Below, in pieces: positions 18,009 to 25,728 of a stretch of DNA of 64,000 nt. The stretch's first letter is position 1; every line of letters begins with the position of its first letter. This DNA is from Neisseria subflava (GTDB lineage: Bacteria > Pseudomonadota > Gammaproteobacteria > Burkholderiales > Neisseriaceae): the NCBI RefSeq assembly GCF_005221305.1, contig NZ_CP039887.1:1550001-1614000 (forward strand), given 5' to 3'. The notes below the pieces were generated by a model that was not told the origin of the DNA, did not search any database, and worked only from the letters and a program-made list of their open reading frames with translations. Made by a program: the position numbers and the translations under genes.

Positions 18009-19048
18009 ACCAAAGATGTGTTGCTGCCGCCAAAACCAAACTGATTGGCCAAACAGAAAAAGCCGCCTTTTTGTGAAGCTGCACATTCGGAAAAACAAAT
18101 TTCCCGCCCCTGATAATCGTTGCTTCTGCCTTGTTTTAAAGCGGATAAAAGCAGGGCTGTTTCAAGGGCTGCCGTTGCGCCAAGCGTGTGCCCGATTTGC
18201 GGCTTGAACGCCATCAAAGGCGGCAGTGTACCGAATATATTTTCCAGTGCGGCCAATTCGGCGGCATCGCTGTCAGCCGTACCGATACCGTGTGTTTTAA
18301 CGGCTACAATACTTTCAGGAGCGATGCCTGCAATATCTAACGCACGGCGCATTACCTGCTCTTGCGCTTGGCCATTGCTTTGAATCAGGTCATTGCCTGT
18401 ATTGGCGGCGTGTCCGATAAGTTTCAGACGGCCTGAAGAAGATTCGGGAGCAGCGGAAGATAAGGCAAGTGCGGCAACACCTTCGCCTAAAATCAAACCG
18501 TTTCTGCCAAAAGGCCAATACTGTTCGGCCAGCAAACCCAAACTGTGAAAATGCAGCAAAGTCAGCCGGTTGAGGTTTTCAATACCAAGCACAAAGGCAC
18601 GCTCCGCCCCGTCGCGCAAACAATTATCCGCCTGAATCAGCGCGTGGGCAGATGAAGTGCAGGCAGTAGCGAAACTGAAAATCTGCCGATTGCCGCTGCG
18701 CCGGCGCAAATCTTCGGCAAGATAAAGCAGATTGTGTTCTTCTACCGCCCTATTGCCCGCAAAATGGCGGTTTTCATATTCGGAGATGGAATAGGAACTG
18801 GAACCGATAAACACCGGCGCATCATGCCAGCTTTCAGACGGCCAGCCTGCATTTTCGGCGGCTCGGCGCAAATGTTGTTCGGCAATATCCGCAAATTCCT
18901 TCCGCCCCAAACTGTCGCCTGCGAATGCACGAAAATAAGCAGCCTGCTGCGGTTGGTTTAAAAACGTATAAGACACCGCATCAGGCCGTCTGAAATCCGT
19001 TTGCGGATTCAAGGCAGAAGTGGCCACCGTACCGCAAACCCAACTCAC
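17990..19048 (-). CDS. Beta-ketoacyl-ACP synthase (type II, aryl-polyene/secondary-metabolite type)
   Basis: A 352-residue ketosynthase. The catalytic Cys-His-His triad is readable: ATACTSSAHA (Cys about residue 130), KTHGIGTADSDAAE and KPQIGHTLGATAA, with the C-terminal FGFGGSNTSL. It condenses acyl chains on an ACP. GTG 19048 is chosen as start because it overlaps the TGA of the ACP gene (GTGA), implying coupling; an upstream ATG at 19093 would run into the ACP. It is shorter than housekeeping FabF (about 410) and is sandwiched between a dedicated ACP and a chain length factor, so it is not the housekeeping enzyme. Confidence 0.82.
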   Translation of the reverse strand: MSWVCGTVATSALNPQTDFRRPDAVSYTFLNQPQQAAYFRAFAGDSLGRKEFADIAEQHLRRAAENAGWPSESWHDAPVFIGSSSYSISEYENRHFAGNRAVEEHNLLYLAEDLRRRSGNRQIFSFATACTSSAHALIQADNCLRDGAERAFVLGIENLNRLTLLHFHSLGLLAEQYWPFGRNGLILGEGVAALALSSAAPESSSGRLKLIGHAANTGNDLIQSNGQAQEQVMRRALDIAGIAPESIVAVKTHGIGTADSDAAELAALENIFGTLPPLMAFKPQIGHTLGATAALETALLLSALKQGRSNDYQGREICFSECAASQKGGFFCLANQFGFGGSNTSLVWQWQP

Positions 19049-19335
19049 GCGCCATGCTCCGCACGGATAAACGCCGCCAAATCGCGTACGCACATCATAT
19101 GTTTGCGCACCATCCGGTCGCCCTGCAGGCGCACTTGGAAATACTGTTGCAAGGCAACGCTGATTTGCAGCGCATCAAGCGAATCCAAACTGACCGGACT
19201 GTCATCGCCAAACAAAAGTGCATCGTCGGTAAAATCATCCATATCCACATCATCGGCCTTATCGGCCTCTTGCACGATTAACTTTTTCAATTCCGCTTCC
19301 AGCTCGTGCTCGGCCAGTGTAAAGGTGTAAGACAT
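19045..19335 (-). CDS. Acyl carrier protein
   Basis: A 96-residue acidic carrier protein. The phosphopantetheine-attachment motif DSLDAL has Ser52, inside SPVSLDSLDALQISVAL. The C-terminal helix ends DLAAFIRAEHGA. It carries a longer, more basic segment after helix 2 (FQVRLQGDRMVRK) than housekeeping AcpP. It is first of three overlapping genes with the ketosynthase and chain length factor, 83 nt downstream of rsmE on the same strand. It is probably the dedicated carrier of that pathway. Confidence 0.85.
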   Translation of the reverse strand: MSYTFTLAEHELEAELKKLIVQEADKADDVDMDDFTDDALLFGDDSPVSLDSLDALQISVALQQYFQVRLQGDRMVRKHMMCVRDLAAFIRAEHGA

Positions 19336-19375
19336 TTTTTAAACCCCCATTTTTATCTCTTGAAGCAACAGCTCA

Positions 19376-19413
19376 TTTTAGCGAAACTCGCTACGCTCGT
19401 TTTCAGACGGCCT
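19376..19413 (-). repeat. DUS plus 24-nt repeat unit
   Basis: On the minus strand, AGGCCGTCTGAAAA is followed by GAGCGTAGCGAGTTTCGC-TAAAA. The same compound element occurs at 21884-21922 near rsxB with three mismatches in the 24-mer. Confidence 0.7.
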
Positions 19414-19418
19414 GAACT

Positions 19419-20144
19419 TTATGCAAAATCGCCCCAAAGCGTCTGCATGGTGGCAATGGTCGCAAGTGAGGCGGTTTCGGTACGCAACACCCGTTTGCCA
19501 AGCGTAACGGATTGAAAACCGGCATCAAATGCCTGCTGCTCTTCCTTCTCCGTCCAGCCGCCTTCCGGGCCGACCATAAACACGACTTTGCCGGATTGCG
19601 GCCGAACATCGCTCAGTTTTTGTGCGCGGTTCAAGCTCATTAACAGTTTGGTTGTTTCCTGCGGCAACTGTTGCAGAGCCTGTGCATAAGTCGTCAGCGG
19701 CAAAACCTTCGGCACAATATTGCGGCCGCTTTGTTCACACGCCGAAACGACGATTTCCTGCCAACGCGCTACCCGCTTTTCTGCACGTTCGCCGCTCAAG
19801 CGGACGACACAGCGTTCGCTGATGACAGGACGAATTTCTGCCACGCCCAATTCCACGCTTTTCTGTAAAGTGAAATCCATGCGCTCGGCGGCGGATACCG
19901 CCTGTACCAACGTAATGTTCAGCGGCGATTCATTGTCCGTTGCCTCTTCACGCAAAATCCGCACGCTGGCGCGGCGTTTTTCTAAAACTTCGGGCAAAGC
20001 CGGATATGCCTTGCCATTGCCGTTGAACAATACGATTTCTTCCGTGTTTTTCACGCGCAATACATTCAAATGGCGCACCACATTATCGGGCAATTCGACC
20101 ACGCTGTCGGGGCTTAAGGCAAAATCAACATAAAATCGGGGCAT
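19419..20144 (-). CDS. rsmE: 16S rRNA (uracil1498-N3)-methyltransferase
   Basis: A 241-residue SPOUT-class methyltransferase that methylates U1498 of 16S rRNA in the 30S decoding site. The N-terminal PUA-like domain (residues 1-70) begins MPRFYVD. The knotted catalytic domain carries GPEGGWTEKEEQ and LGKRVLRTETASLATI, the SAM-binding signatures of RsmE. Length is normal. It heads the minus-strand set followed by the ACP gene. Confidence 0.96.
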   Translation of the reverse strand: MPRFYVDFALSPDSVVELPDNVVRHLNVLRVKNTEEIVLFNGNGKAYPALPEVLEKRRASVRILREEATDNESPLNITLVQAVSAAERMDFTLQKSVELGVAEIRPVISERCVVRLSGERAEKRVARWQEIVVSACEQSGRNIVPKVLPLTTYAQALQQLPQETTKLLMSLNRAQKLSDVRPQSGKVVFMVGPEGGWTEKEEQQAFDAGFQSVTLGKRVLRTETASLATIATMQTLWGDFA

Positions 20145-20311
20145 GGTTTCCTGCTTTATTCATGTATATAATTTGAACTTTCGTGAACGAAATTGAAACA
20201 CGACGACGACATACACTTGCCTGCCTGATTTTGATTTCATCCACTATAATTTGAAAACTTCCCGAATTTTAATCCACTGTCACGCAAAACTGCAAAAAAC
20301 AAGGATACGCC

Positions 20312-21100
20312 GTGCTATACCGTTTACAGAAAGTCGTCCGCCACATCGCCCAAACCGAAGTCATGCCGCGTTTTCTGAACACGCCGTCACGACGCAAGGA
20401 AGACGGCTCGGTTTTGAGTGAAGCAGATTTGGCCGCACAAACCGCTTTTGCCGCCGCCCTGCCCTTATTGGAGGATTGTCCGATGTTGGGCGAGGAGATG
20501 AGCGTTCAGGAGCAAACCCGTTTGTGGAACGAACATTCAGACGGCCTGTGGATTGTCGACCCTATCGACGGCACAAACAACTTCGTCAACGGTTTGCCGC
20601 ATTTTGCCGTATCCGTCGCACTGGTTAAAAACGGCCACGCCGAATTGGGCGTGATTTACAATCCGGTCAGCGGCGAATGTTTCTATGCCGAACGCGGCAA
20701 AGGCGCATTCCTCAACGGTACGCCGCTACCGCTGCGCTCCGAAAACAAAAAACTCAACGAATCCATTGCCGGCGTAGAAATCAAATACCTGCGTTCGGGC
20801 AAACTCGCCAGCCGCATGAATACCCTTGCCCCATTCGGCACAATCCGCAGCATGGGCAGCAGCACGCTCGACTGGTGCTACCTTGCCAGCGGCCGCTACG
20901 ATATTTACATCCACGGCGGACAAAAGCTTTGGGACTACGCTGCCGGCGCATTGATTTTTGAAGAAGCCGGCGGCTGCCTGACCACTTTGGAAGGCGACGA
21001 TTTTTGGAGCGGCGAACATGTATTCAAGCGTTCCGTCATCGCCGCATTGCAACCTGAACTGTTTCAACAATGGGTGAAATGGATTCGAGAAAATCAGTAA
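20312..21100 (+). CDS. suhB: Inositol-1-monophosphatase family protein SuhB
   Basis: A 262-residue Mg2+-dependent phosphatase of the inositol monophosphatase family; SuhB also takes part in rRNA transcription antitermination. The metal-site motif DPIDGTNNFVNGLPHF and the C-terminal WDYAAGALIFEEAGG are intact. The start is GTG 20312 preceded by AAGGA. A DUS core (CATTCAGACGGCC) is embedded directly before the catalytic motif and encodes the EHSDGLW stretch. A TATAAT box is at 20245-20250. Confidence 0.93.
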   Translation: MLYRLQKVVRHIAQTEVMPRFLNTPSRRKEDGSVLSEADLAAQTAFAAALPLLEDCPMLGEEMSVQEQTRLWNEHSDGLWIVDPIDGTNNFVNGLPHFAVSVALVKNGHAELGVIYNPVSGECFYAERGKGAFLNGTPLPLRSENKKLNESIAGVEIKYLRSGKLASRMNTLAPFGTIRSMGSSTLDWCYLASGRYDIYIHGGQKLWDYAAGALIFEEAGGCLTTLEGDDFWSGEHVFKRSVIAALQPELFQQWVKWIRENQ

Positions 21101-21327
21101 AAATACCGTTTATCTTCAAAAAATCACGATTATCTCGCAACTTATTGAAATTATTTCACTTCTTAACAGCATTTAATACTAAAAACGGTAGAATACTAAT
21201 CGCTGACACAACACCGCTCTTTCATCCCTTTTGGGCGGTGCAGCAAGTAAGACGTTTTCCCGCAATGTATTGGCCATTCATACTTCTCCCTTAGTATGAA
21301 TGGTTTTTTTTATCTGCAAAAACCGCT

Positions 21328-21355
21328 CAGGCCGTCTGAACGTTCAGACGGCCTG
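21328..21355. terminator. DUS inverted-repeat terminator
   Basis: CAGGCCGTCTGAAC and its exact inverse with no loop bases to spare, 10 nt past the ychJ stop. suhB transcription also runs toward it. Confidence 0.7.
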
Positions 21356-21364
21356 TTTACACTA

Positions 21365-21832
21365 CTATTTGAAAAACTGTCCGCAACACGCCTTAAACTT
21401 TTTGCCCGAACCGCACAAACAAGGCTGTTTCATCGTCGGCAAAGCAACGGTCGGATCAATAAAGTACCAACGCCCATCTATTTTCACAAATGCCGACAAT
21501 TCATGATGGCACTCAGTTTGCCCGTTCTCTTCAAAATACGCCTCAAACTCGACCAAAGCATGCAGCTTGCCAAACGGCACATGACGGACAACCTTCAATC
21601 CCGACCACTGCGTCTGCTTACTCCATACCGCCAAATCCTGCTTGTCCAACAAATTCTGCTGCTCAGGGACAGTCGTGTCCACGATATAGTCGATTTCCTG
21701 CAAAACATACGCACTGTAACGCGAACGCATCAACTCTTCCGCCGTCGAGGCCGCCGCCTCACGCGCATGAAATGGTGCGCAACATTCCGTATAAACACGC
21801 CCCGACTGACAGGGGCAAAGTGTAGCCGTCAT
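21365..21832 (-). CDS. ychJ: YchJ family protein with two SEC-C motifs
   Basis: A 155-residue UPF0225/YchJ protein. Zinc-binding SEC-C motifs occur at both ends (CPCQSGRVYTECC near residue 6 and CLCGSGKKFKACCG near residue 140), with the YchJ core between them (RSRYSAYVLQEIDYI, TVPEQQN). The function is unknown; SEC-C modules generally mediate protein or ribosome contacts. The gene is divergent from rsxB. Confidence 0.9.
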   Translation of the reverse strand: MTATLCPCQSGRVYTECCAPFHAREAAASTAEELMRSRYSAYVLQEIDYIVDTTVPEQQNLLDKQDLAVWSKQTQWSGLKVVRHVPFGKLHALVEFEAYFEENGQTECHHELSAFVKIDGRWYFIDPTVALPTMKQPCLCGSGKKFKACCGQFFK

Positions 21833-21898
21833 TCCTAATTACCCGAATAAATCCATTTCAAAATTATAACGTAAACCCGACTCAGGCCGTCTGAAAAT

Positions 21899-21993
21899 GA
21901 GTGTAGCGAGTTTCGCCAAAACGATTGTAACGAGTTTACCAAAACGAGCGTGGAGAGTTTCGCTAAAATAAGCAAAGCGGGTTTCGCCAAAAC
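21899..21993 (+). repeat. Four degenerate 24-nt direct repeats after a DUS
   Basis: Units at 21899-21922, 21923-21945, 21946-21969 and 21970-21993, each of the form GAGyGTAGCGAGTTTCGCyAAAA with one to seven differences. The array starts 1-2 nt after a DUS at 21884-21897 and ends just before the rsxB promoter region (TATAAT at 22010-22015). Confidence 0.75.
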
Positions 21994-22039
21994 AAACGCA
22001 ACAATCTGATATAATGCGCCTTTTCGATTTTGACTATCC

Positions 22040-22891
22040 ATGATGACCATTCCCATCCAAAGCATCAGCCACCTATTGCCGCAAACCCAATGCCGTGAGT
22101 GCGGCTATGAAGGCTGCTTACCCTATGCGCGTGCCCTGTCGGCAGGAGAAGCGCCGGTAAACCTGTGCGCGCCGGGTGGGGAAACCGTCATGAAAGACAT
22201 TGCCGACCTATTGGGCAAGCCCTACCTCGCGCCGGCAAAAACACAAATCAAAGCCGTAGCCCTGATTGACGAAGCCGTCTGCATCGGCTGTACCGCCTGC
22301 ATCCGCGCCTGCCCTGTCGATGCCATTATGGGCGCATCCAAACTGATGCACACCGTCATCAGCGAAGAATGCACCGGCTGCGGCTTATGCGTTCCCCCCT
22401 GCCCCGTCGACTGCATCGACATGGTTCCCGTATCGCAGCCCTTCCTGCCGTCTGCACGCCGTTTCAGCACCTCTGCCGAACCCCGCTTTGCCGCCGCCGA
22501 ACACGCGCAAAGCCGTTTTGAACGCCATACCGCGCGCAAACAGCGCGATGATGCCGAACGCAAAGCCCTGCTGGCGCAACGCGAAGCCGCCGTCAAAGCC
22601 AAACAGGCCGCACAGGCACAAACCCAAACAGCCGCACCAAGCGCCGCATTCAACCCCATGGATTTGATTGCCAAAGCCATGGCCAAAGCGCAATCGCAGC
22701 AGGACAAACTCGTCTCCTCCGACAACCGCGAAGACTTCAAAGCGCGCCAAATCGAAGAAGCCAAAGAACGCGCTGAACTGCGCCGCGCCCAACGTGATGC
22801 CAAATACGGCAACGAAGCCGAAAAAGCCGCTGCCATCGAGTTTCTGCGCCGCTACAAAGCTGAGCAGGAAGCGGTCAAAGAAGCCCGCTGA
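22040..22891 (+). CDS. rsxB: RsxB/RnfB-like ferredoxin-type electron transport protein
   Basis: A 283-residue iron-sulfur protein. Residues 5-60 carry the RnfB CxxCGYxGC cluster motif (CRECGYEGCLPYARAL and the downstream Cys of VNLCAPGG). Two [4Fe-4S] ferredoxin motifs follow (CIGCTACIRACPVDAI and CTGCGLCVPPCPVDCI). The rest is a long Ala/Lys/Gln-rich charged helix. The usual N-terminal membrane anchor of RnfB is missing and rnfA, C, D, G, E are not nearby. It is the solitary beta-proteobacterial form, so a role as soluble electron carrier is more likely than part of an Rnf pump. Confidence 0.88.
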   Translation: MMTIPIQSISHLLPQTQCRECGYEGCLPYARALSAGEAPVNLCAPGGETVMKDIADLLGKPYLAPAKTQIKAVALIDEAVCIGCTACIRACPVDAIMGASKLMHTVISEECTGCGLCVPPCPVDCIDMVPVSQPFLPSARRFSTSAEPRFAAAEHAQSRFERHTARKQRDDAERKALLAQREAAVKAKQAAQAQTQTAAPSAAFNPMDLIAKAMAKAQSQQDKLVSSDNREDFKARQIEEAKERAELRRAQRDAKYGNEAEKAAAIEFLRRYKAEQEAVKEAR

Positions 22892-22962
22892 TTTCCAAAA
22901 TAACAAACCCATTCCGACCGCATCAGGCCGTCTGAAAACATTGCACGAAAACCAATAACTTT

Positions 22963-23961
22963 ATGACCACACAAGAATTTCCACACCAGCATACCGCCCA
23001 TTGCGAAAGCGGTGTGATGTCCACCCTGCTCAAATACCATGGCCACAATTTAGACGAAGCCATGATTTTCGGTATTGCCCACGCACTGACATTTGTCTGG
23101 ATGCCGCTGATCAAATTAAACGGCATGCCGCTGGTTTCCTACCGCATCGCACCGCGCGGCATCATCAAAAACACCTGCAAGGCATTGGGGCTGAAATTGT
23201 CCGTCCGCAAATTTTCCAATGCCCAAAAGGGACAAGACGCGCTGGATGCCGCGCTTTCATCGGGCAAGCTGGCGGGTTTGCAGACCTCCGTATTCTGGCT
23301 GCCGTATTTCCCACCGCAAATGCGTTTCCATTTCAACGCACACAATCTCTTGGTATACGGCAAAGACGGCGGCGACTACCTGATCAGCGACCCCGTATTT
23401 GAAACCGTGCAGCGCTGCGCCGCCGAAGATTTGCAGCGGGCGCGCTTCGCCAAAGGTGTATTGGCGGCAAAAGGCATGATGTACACGCTGGAAAACGACA
23501 GGTCGTCTGAAAAAGTTCAGGCCGACTTGCCCGCCATCATCCGCAAAGCCATCCGCAAAAACGCCAAACAAATGCTCCCGCCTGTTTTTTTCGCCGGCGT
23601 AAAAGGCATCCGCACGTTGGCAAAAAACATCGAAGCCCTGCCCACTAAACGAAATGCAAAATACCAAAAACTGTTTCTCGGCCATTTGGTACGGATGCAG
23701 GAAGAAATCGGCACCGGCGGCGCAGGTTTCCGCTACATCTACGCCTACTTCCTCGAACAGGCCGCCCATATCTGCAACGAACCTGCATTTCAGACGGCCT
23801 CAGAACAAATGACCGCCATCGGCGACCAATGGCGTCAATTCGCAGCAATATGCGTGAAACAGTGCAAAAAACCATCCGAAAACGGTTGCCGCAACATTGC
23901 CGAATTTCTGCGCAAAATTGCGGATAATGAAGAAGCATTGTGGCGCGGATTATTGAAATAA
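22963..23961 (+). CDS. BtrH N-terminal-domain protein, possible ACP-dependent acyltransferase
   Basis: A 332-residue protein matching the BtrH N-terminal/DUF4872 layout. Near the N-terminus is HTAHCESGVMSTLLKYHG with Cys14, followed by EAMIFGIAHALTF; further on are AHNLLVYGKDGGDYLISDP and a helical C-terminal half. BtrH of the butirosin pathway uses a papain-like Cys-His pair to move an acyl chain from an ACP to an amine. By analogy this enzyme may unload an ACP-bound acyl group, and the ACP at 19.0 kb is a candidate donor. It is the first gene of a group with an exported protein and an ABC exporter. The substrate is unknown. Confidence 0.72.
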   Translation: MTTQEFPHQHTAHCESGVMSTLLKYHGHNLDEAMIFGIAHALTFVWMPLIKLNGMPLVSYRIAPRGIIKNTCKALGLKLSVRKFSNAQKGQDALDAALSSGKLAGLQTSVFWLPYFPPQMRFHFNAHNLLVYGKDGGDYLISDPVFETVQRCAAEDLQRARFAKGVLAAKGMMYTLENDRSSEKVQADLPAIIRKAIRKNAKQMLPPVFFAGVKGIRTLAKNIEALPTKRNAKYQKLFLGHLVRMQEEIGTGGAGFRYIYAYFLEQAAHICNEPAFQTASEQMTAIGDQWRQFAAICVKQCKKPSENGCRNIAEFLRKIADNEEALWRGLLK

Positions 23962-24041
23962 TCAGGATTTATTCGATCCCGATTAATCTACCGTGGATTA
24001 TTTTGACATTCAGGCCGTCTGAAAACTAAAAGAAATTAAAA

Positions 24042-24785
24042 ATGCGTTACCTAGCTACTGTCTTATTATTGTGTTCCGCCTTAACCCATGCCGCGCCGCC
24101 AAACGGCTTTGCCTTGGTGCATGATGCCGACGGACACACCAACTTGCGCAAAAGCCCAAATTTGAATGCCAAAGTCTTGGCAAAAATTCCCAACGGCACA
24201 CCGTTGGAATGTTTGGGTGACGGCGGTGAAGGCAGCCTGAGTTTCTGTACTGCCCAGCTGCAACAACCTGCCGCAGAAGACTACGGTTTCATCCATTACA
24301 GCCGTCTGATATTTCCCGCCTCCGACAAAAACTTCGTCCGCCTGCGCGAACAATCCGGTCGCGACGATACGCTGACTTTGTCCGGCAACGGACAAAAGGT
24401 ACATATCGTTGCCCGCCGCATCCACCCTAAACGCAGTGATTTCTCGGGTATCAACAAAGACAAATACACCGCGCAGCTCTATCGAGGCAAACCTTTCTAT
24501 GGTACAGACTACGACATTCCGAAAAGCGTGTTCGCGCTTGAACGCATCACGCTAAACGGTCAAGCGGTTCCCGCTGCCGAACTGCAAGGACTGTTCTCGC
24601 CCGATTTTGCCGCCACTGCACGCGGCAGCAATGTGTATGAAAAATGGGAAGCCTATTACCGCGACAGCGATAAGACACTTTATCTGTTCGGCAGACAAGG
24701 TTCGGACGGCAATCCTTTCGATGTCTGCTTTATATTTAAGGACGGCAAATTCCAGCGCCGTTATTTGTGGGATGCTGCGCTATAA
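24042..24785 (+). CDS. Exported SH3b-like domain protein, function unknown
   Basis: A 247-residue protein with a signal peptide (residues 1-17, cleaved after THA). Residues 24-90 look like a bacterial SH3 domain (GHTNLRKSPNLNAKVLAKIPNG), a fold that often binds peptidoglycan or metals. The remainder has no motif I recognise. It lies between the BtrH-like gene and the ABC exporter, 28 nt upstream of the ATPase gene, so it may be a periplasmic helper of that exporter; this is inference from position only. Confidence 0.75.
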   Translation: MRYLATVLLLCSALTHAAPPNGFALVHDADGHTNLRKSPNLNAKVLAKIPNGTPLECLGDGGEGSLSFCTAQLQQPAAEDYGFIHYSRLIFPASDKNFVRLREQSGRDDTLTLSGNGQKVHIVARRIHPKRSDFSGINKDKYTAQLYRGKPFYGTDYDIPKSVFALERITLNGQAVPAAELQGLFSPDFAATARGSNVYEKWEAYYRDSDKTLYLFGRQGSDGNPFDVCFIFKDGKFQRRYLWDAAL

Positions 24786-24813
24786 ATATCACTCGAAAAG
24801 GTCGTCTGAAACC

Positions 24814-25728
24814 ATGATTCAAATCCAATCCCTCTCCCACCGTTATCCCAAAGCCGAAACTGCCGCGCTGGACAATGTGTCGTTCGATATTGCCGACGGC
24901 GAATGTTTGGGGCTGCTCGGCCACAACGGTGCGGGGAAAACAACGCTGATGTCGCTTTTGGCAGGCTTGCAGGAAGTACGGCAGGGCGAAATTTTGTTTG
25001 ACGGTAAACCGTTGCGCCTGTTGAGCCGCAGCGAGCGGCAGAAAATCGGTTTGGTGCCGCAGGATTTTGCGTTTTATCCGCAGCTTTCGGTGTGGGACAA
25101 TCTGCTGTTTTTCGCCTCACTTTACAAAGTGCGCGGCAAAGGTCGTCTGAACGCGCTGTTGGAACAGACCGACCTGACCGCCCACAAAAACAAGGCGGCG
25201 AAGCATCTTTCGGGCGGGCTTAAACGTCGTCTGAATTTTGCCATCGGTCTGATTAACACGCCGCAACTGGTATTCCTTGACGAAATCACGGTCGGCATCG
25301 ACCCGCAGTCGCGCCGCTTTATCCTCGACAGCGTGGCGGATTTGACGCGGCAAGGGGTAACGGTGGTTTACACCTCGCACTATCTGTCGGAAATCGAACA
25401 GCTTTGCGGCAAAATCGCGCTGCTGCAACATGGCAAACTGGTGTATCACGGCGGTTTGGACGAGCTTTTAAGCACGCAAACCGGTGTCGTGCGCTTTACC
25501 GTCGAACCGCCGCTACCGCCTCAAACGCTGGCCGCTTTGGGTGCTAAGCGAGTGGACAGCCACGGCATGATGGAAACCACATACGATGCCGCCGCCGTTT
25601 ACGCCGCCCTGCAAGAAAGCGGAGCGAAAATCCGCTACTTCCAGCAGGGACACGGTTCGCTGGAAACGTTTTACCTTGATTTCCTGCGCAAAGACGAGCC
25701 AGCAACAGATAAGCAAAATCCACAATGA
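24814..25728 (+). CDS. ABC transporter ATP-binding protein
   Basis: A 304-residue ABC-2 type ATPase with Walker A GHNGAGKTT (residues 36-44), signature LSGGLKRRLN, Walker B LVFLDE and an H-loop in YTSHYLSE. An approximately 80-residue C-terminal extension resembles drug/lipid exporters of the CcmA class. ATG 24814 was chosen because a DUS sits just upstream and the family N-terminus (MIQIQSLSHRYP) begins there. The last codon overlaps the permease start (ATGA), so the two are translationally coupled. Confidence 0.93.
   Translation: MIQIQSLSHRYPKAETAALDNVSFDIADGECLGLLGHNGAGKTTLMSLLAGLQEVRQGEILFDGKPLRLLSRSERQKIGLVPQDFAFYPQLSVWDNLLFFASLYKVRGKGRLNALLEQTDLTAHKNKAAKHLSGGLKRRLNFAIGLINTPQLVFLDEITVGIDPQSRRFILDSVADLTRQGVTVVYTSHYLSEIEQLCGKIALLQHGKLVYHGGLDELLSTQTGVVRFTVEPPLPPQTLAALGAKRVDSHGMMETTYDAAAVYAALQESGAKIRYFQQGHGSLETFYLDFLRKDEPATDKQNPQ

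Noticed and set aside
21899..21993. CRISPR-like short repeats
   Set aside because: Units are contiguous and degenerate with no unique spacers and no cas genes nearby.
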